Shown here: piece by piece, positions 15,129 to 15,530 of the stretch
How positions within the stretch are numbered: position 1 is the stretch's first letter
Layout: the number at the start of each line of letters is the position of its first letter
From: JBECKX01 sp964468475
GTDB taxonomy: Bacteria > Zixibacteria > MSB-5A5 > CAIYYT01
DNA length: 15,530 nt
Direction: 5' to 3'
NCBI GenBank assembly: GCA_964468475.1
Contig: CAYXUL010000070.1
Coordinates: forward strand, 1 to 15,530
Position numbers and translations under genes: made by a program
Notes under the pieces: generated by a model
What the model was told of the DNA's origin: nothing
The model's database searches: none
What the model saw: only the letters and a program-made list of their open reading frames with translations

Positions 15129-15156
15129 TTGACAAGATTTTCGCGATAACTATAAT
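15129..15156 (+). promoter_or_regulatory. Strong promoter of the tRNA-Thr-tuf unit
   Basis: Both hexamers match consensus exactly: TTGACA (15129-15134) and TATAAT (15151-15156), spacer 16. A GC-rich discriminator (GCCCG) follows, the feature associated with growth-rate and ppGpp control of stable RNA and translation-factor promoters. Transcription should start near 15163, about 160 bases before tRNA-Thr. No other promoter in the window is as strong. Confidence 0.85.
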
Positions 15157-15176
15157 GCCCGTCTACATTTGGAGGG

Positions 15177-15214
15177 GTGCGGGGGAGGATTTTTGCCCGC
15201 ACGGCTCTCTTTTT
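15177..15214 (+). terminator. Terminator-like hairpin in the tuf leader (possible attenuator)
   Basis: GTGCGGG (15177-15183) and CCCGCAC (15196-15202) form a perfect GC-rich 7-bp stem with a 12-base loop, followed within about 6 bases by a T-rich stretch (CTCTTTTTG, T5 at 15210-15214). It starts about 14 bases after the predicted transcription start. A second small hairpin, CCGCC-TGAG-GGCGG (15236-15249), follows. The T run is displaced from the stem, so termination may be partial. Confidence 0.4.
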
Positions 15215-15322
15215 GTGTTTATGTTCGAATGTTTGCCGCCTGAGGGCGGTTGTGTTTGGCAGGCAACACCGGGTTACTGTTAGGGCAAAGATAAGATCGA
15301 CCGGCTCACGATCAAGATACCG

Positions 15323-15395
15323 GCCCACGTAGCTCAGTTGGTAGAGCACATCCTTGGTAAGGATGAGGTCACCAGTTCAATCCTGGTCGTGGGCT
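15323..15395 (+). tRNA. tRNA-Thr (GGT anticodon)
   Basis: Acceptor GCCCACG (15323-15329) pairs with CGTGGGC (15388-15394), discriminator T15395. D arm GCTC/GAGC; anticodon stem CATCC/GGATG with loop TTGGTAA, anticodon GGT at 15356-15358; T arm ACCAG-TTCAATC-CTGGT. CCA is not encoded. It lies 100 bases upstream of tuf, as thrT does in E. coli, and is predicted to be processed out of the tuf transcript. Confidence 0.96.
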
Positions 15396-15405
15396 CTTTA
15401 AAGAG
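15392..15405 (+). promoter_or_regulatory. boxA-like element and 12-bp palindrome after tRNA-Thr
   Basis: GGCTCTTTAAAG (15392-15403) matches 9 of 12 bases of the E. coli rrn boxA, TGCTCTTTAACA, and overlaps the 3' end of the tRNA. CTCTTTAAAGAG (15394-15405) is also a perfect palindrome. BoxA binds NusB/S10 in antitermination; here it could keep polymerase elongating into tuf. The match may be partly fortuitous. Confidence 0.35.
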
Positions 15406-15422
15406 TTGAATTGAGAGCTGAA

Positions 15423-15455
15423 ATCGCGTCGAACGGGTTGTGCCGCTGACGCGAT
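15423..15455 (+). promoter_or_regulatory. Hairpin in the tRNA-Thr/tuf spacer
   Basis: ATCGCGTC (15423-15430) and GACGCGAT (15448-15455) form a perfect 8-bp stem with a 17-base loop, 40 bases before the tuf ATG. No T tract follows, so it is not an intrinsic terminator. An RNase processing site separating tRNA from mRNA, or a stabilising mRNA 5' structure, is plausible. Confidence 0.4.
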
Positions 15456-15495
15456 GTTAGGGTAAATCTCTCGTTGCAGAGGAGACAAGGACACG

Positions 15496-15530
15496 ATGTC
15501 GAAGGAGAAGTTTGAGCGCACGAAGCCGCA
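15496..15530 (+). CDS. tuf: Elongation factor Tu (N-terminal fragment, cut by window edge)
   Basis: Only the first 11 complete codons are present: MSKEKFERTKP, with the next two bases (CA) consistent with His. This is the standard bacterial EF-Tu N-terminus, whose next residues would normally be xNVGTIGHVDHG. EF-Tu delivers aminoacyl-tRNA to the ribosome. The ATG at 15496 is preceded by AAGG at 5-8 bases and GGAG further upstream. The placement directly after tRNA-Gly and tRNA-Thr supports the call strongly. Confidence 0.93.
   Translation, partial: MSKEKFERTKP

Noticed and set aside
15086..15283. 65-codon frame across the tuf promoter region
   Set aside because: It spans a perfect-consensus promoter and its leader hairpin, has a weak start and no family resemblance.
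1..15530. CRISPR array, insertion sequence, prophage or integrated element at the tRNA genes
   Set aside because: No regularly spaced repeats, transposase, integrase or tRNA 3'-end duplication could be found by eye.

Overview
The window carries bacterial chromosomal DNA of moderate GC content. It holds eleven complete protein genes, two protein genes cut by the window edges, and three tRNA genes. The gene content suggests a Gram-negative member of the FCB superphylum or a related candidate phylum (Zixibacteria-like would fit). The pointers are a PafA-type alkaline phosphatase, a Ser/Thr kinase fused to a TolB-like domain and TPRs, a GldA/GldF/GldG-like ABC operon with a DUF4340 partner, and a small secreted protein whose C-terminus recalls type IX sorting tails. 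The taxonomic placement is inference from gene families only. I see no insertion sequence, prophage, CRISPR array or defence island.

Layout. Positions 1-1437 (minus) hold the N-terminal 479 codons of an exported PafA-like alkaline phosphatase that runs off the left edge. An aldo/keto reductase (1709-2746, plus) converges on an SDR-type NAD(P)-binding protein (2773-3345, minus). The latter is divergent from a small putative lipoprotein (3419-3898, plus). tRNA-Tyr (3968-4049) has its own promoter and is followed by a two-lobed GNAT acetyltransferase (4093-5013) and a 724-residue Ser/Thr kinase-TolB-TPR protein (5090-7264). A minus-strand pair follows: a major facilitator transporter (8555-9763) and a BaiN/HI0933-family flavoprotein (7295-8551). 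The transporter is divergent from a tightly coupled plus-strand operon of ABC ATPase, GldF-like permease, GldG-like auxiliary protein and DUF4340 protein (9905-14100), with endonuclease III (nth, 14127-14774) close behind. The right end is translation-machinery DNA: tRNA-Gly(TCC), a consensus promoter with an unusual structured leader, tRNA-Thr(GGT), and the first codons of tuf (EF-Tu).

How the parts work together. The ABC-permease-GldG-DUF4340 block is the clearest functional module: four genes with stop/start overlaps of 8, 1 and 4 bases, predicted to form one inner-membrane complex with large periplasmic parts. The tRNA-Gly, tRNA-Thr, tuf order matches the tyrU-glyT-thrT-tufB arrangement known from E. 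coli. Here tRNA-Tyr lies about 10.8 kb upstream, with unrelated genes in between.

The less ordinary signals are regulatory. Three genes have a -10 box only 8-11 bases before the start codon and little or no Shine-Dalgarno, suggesting leaderless or nearly leaderless mRNAs. A perfect 18-bp palindrome plus an extra half site sits between the divergent transporter and ABC operons. The tuf promoter is followed by a terminator-like hairpin before tRNA-Thr. A boxA-like palindrome and a second hairpin lie between tRNA-Thr and tuf.
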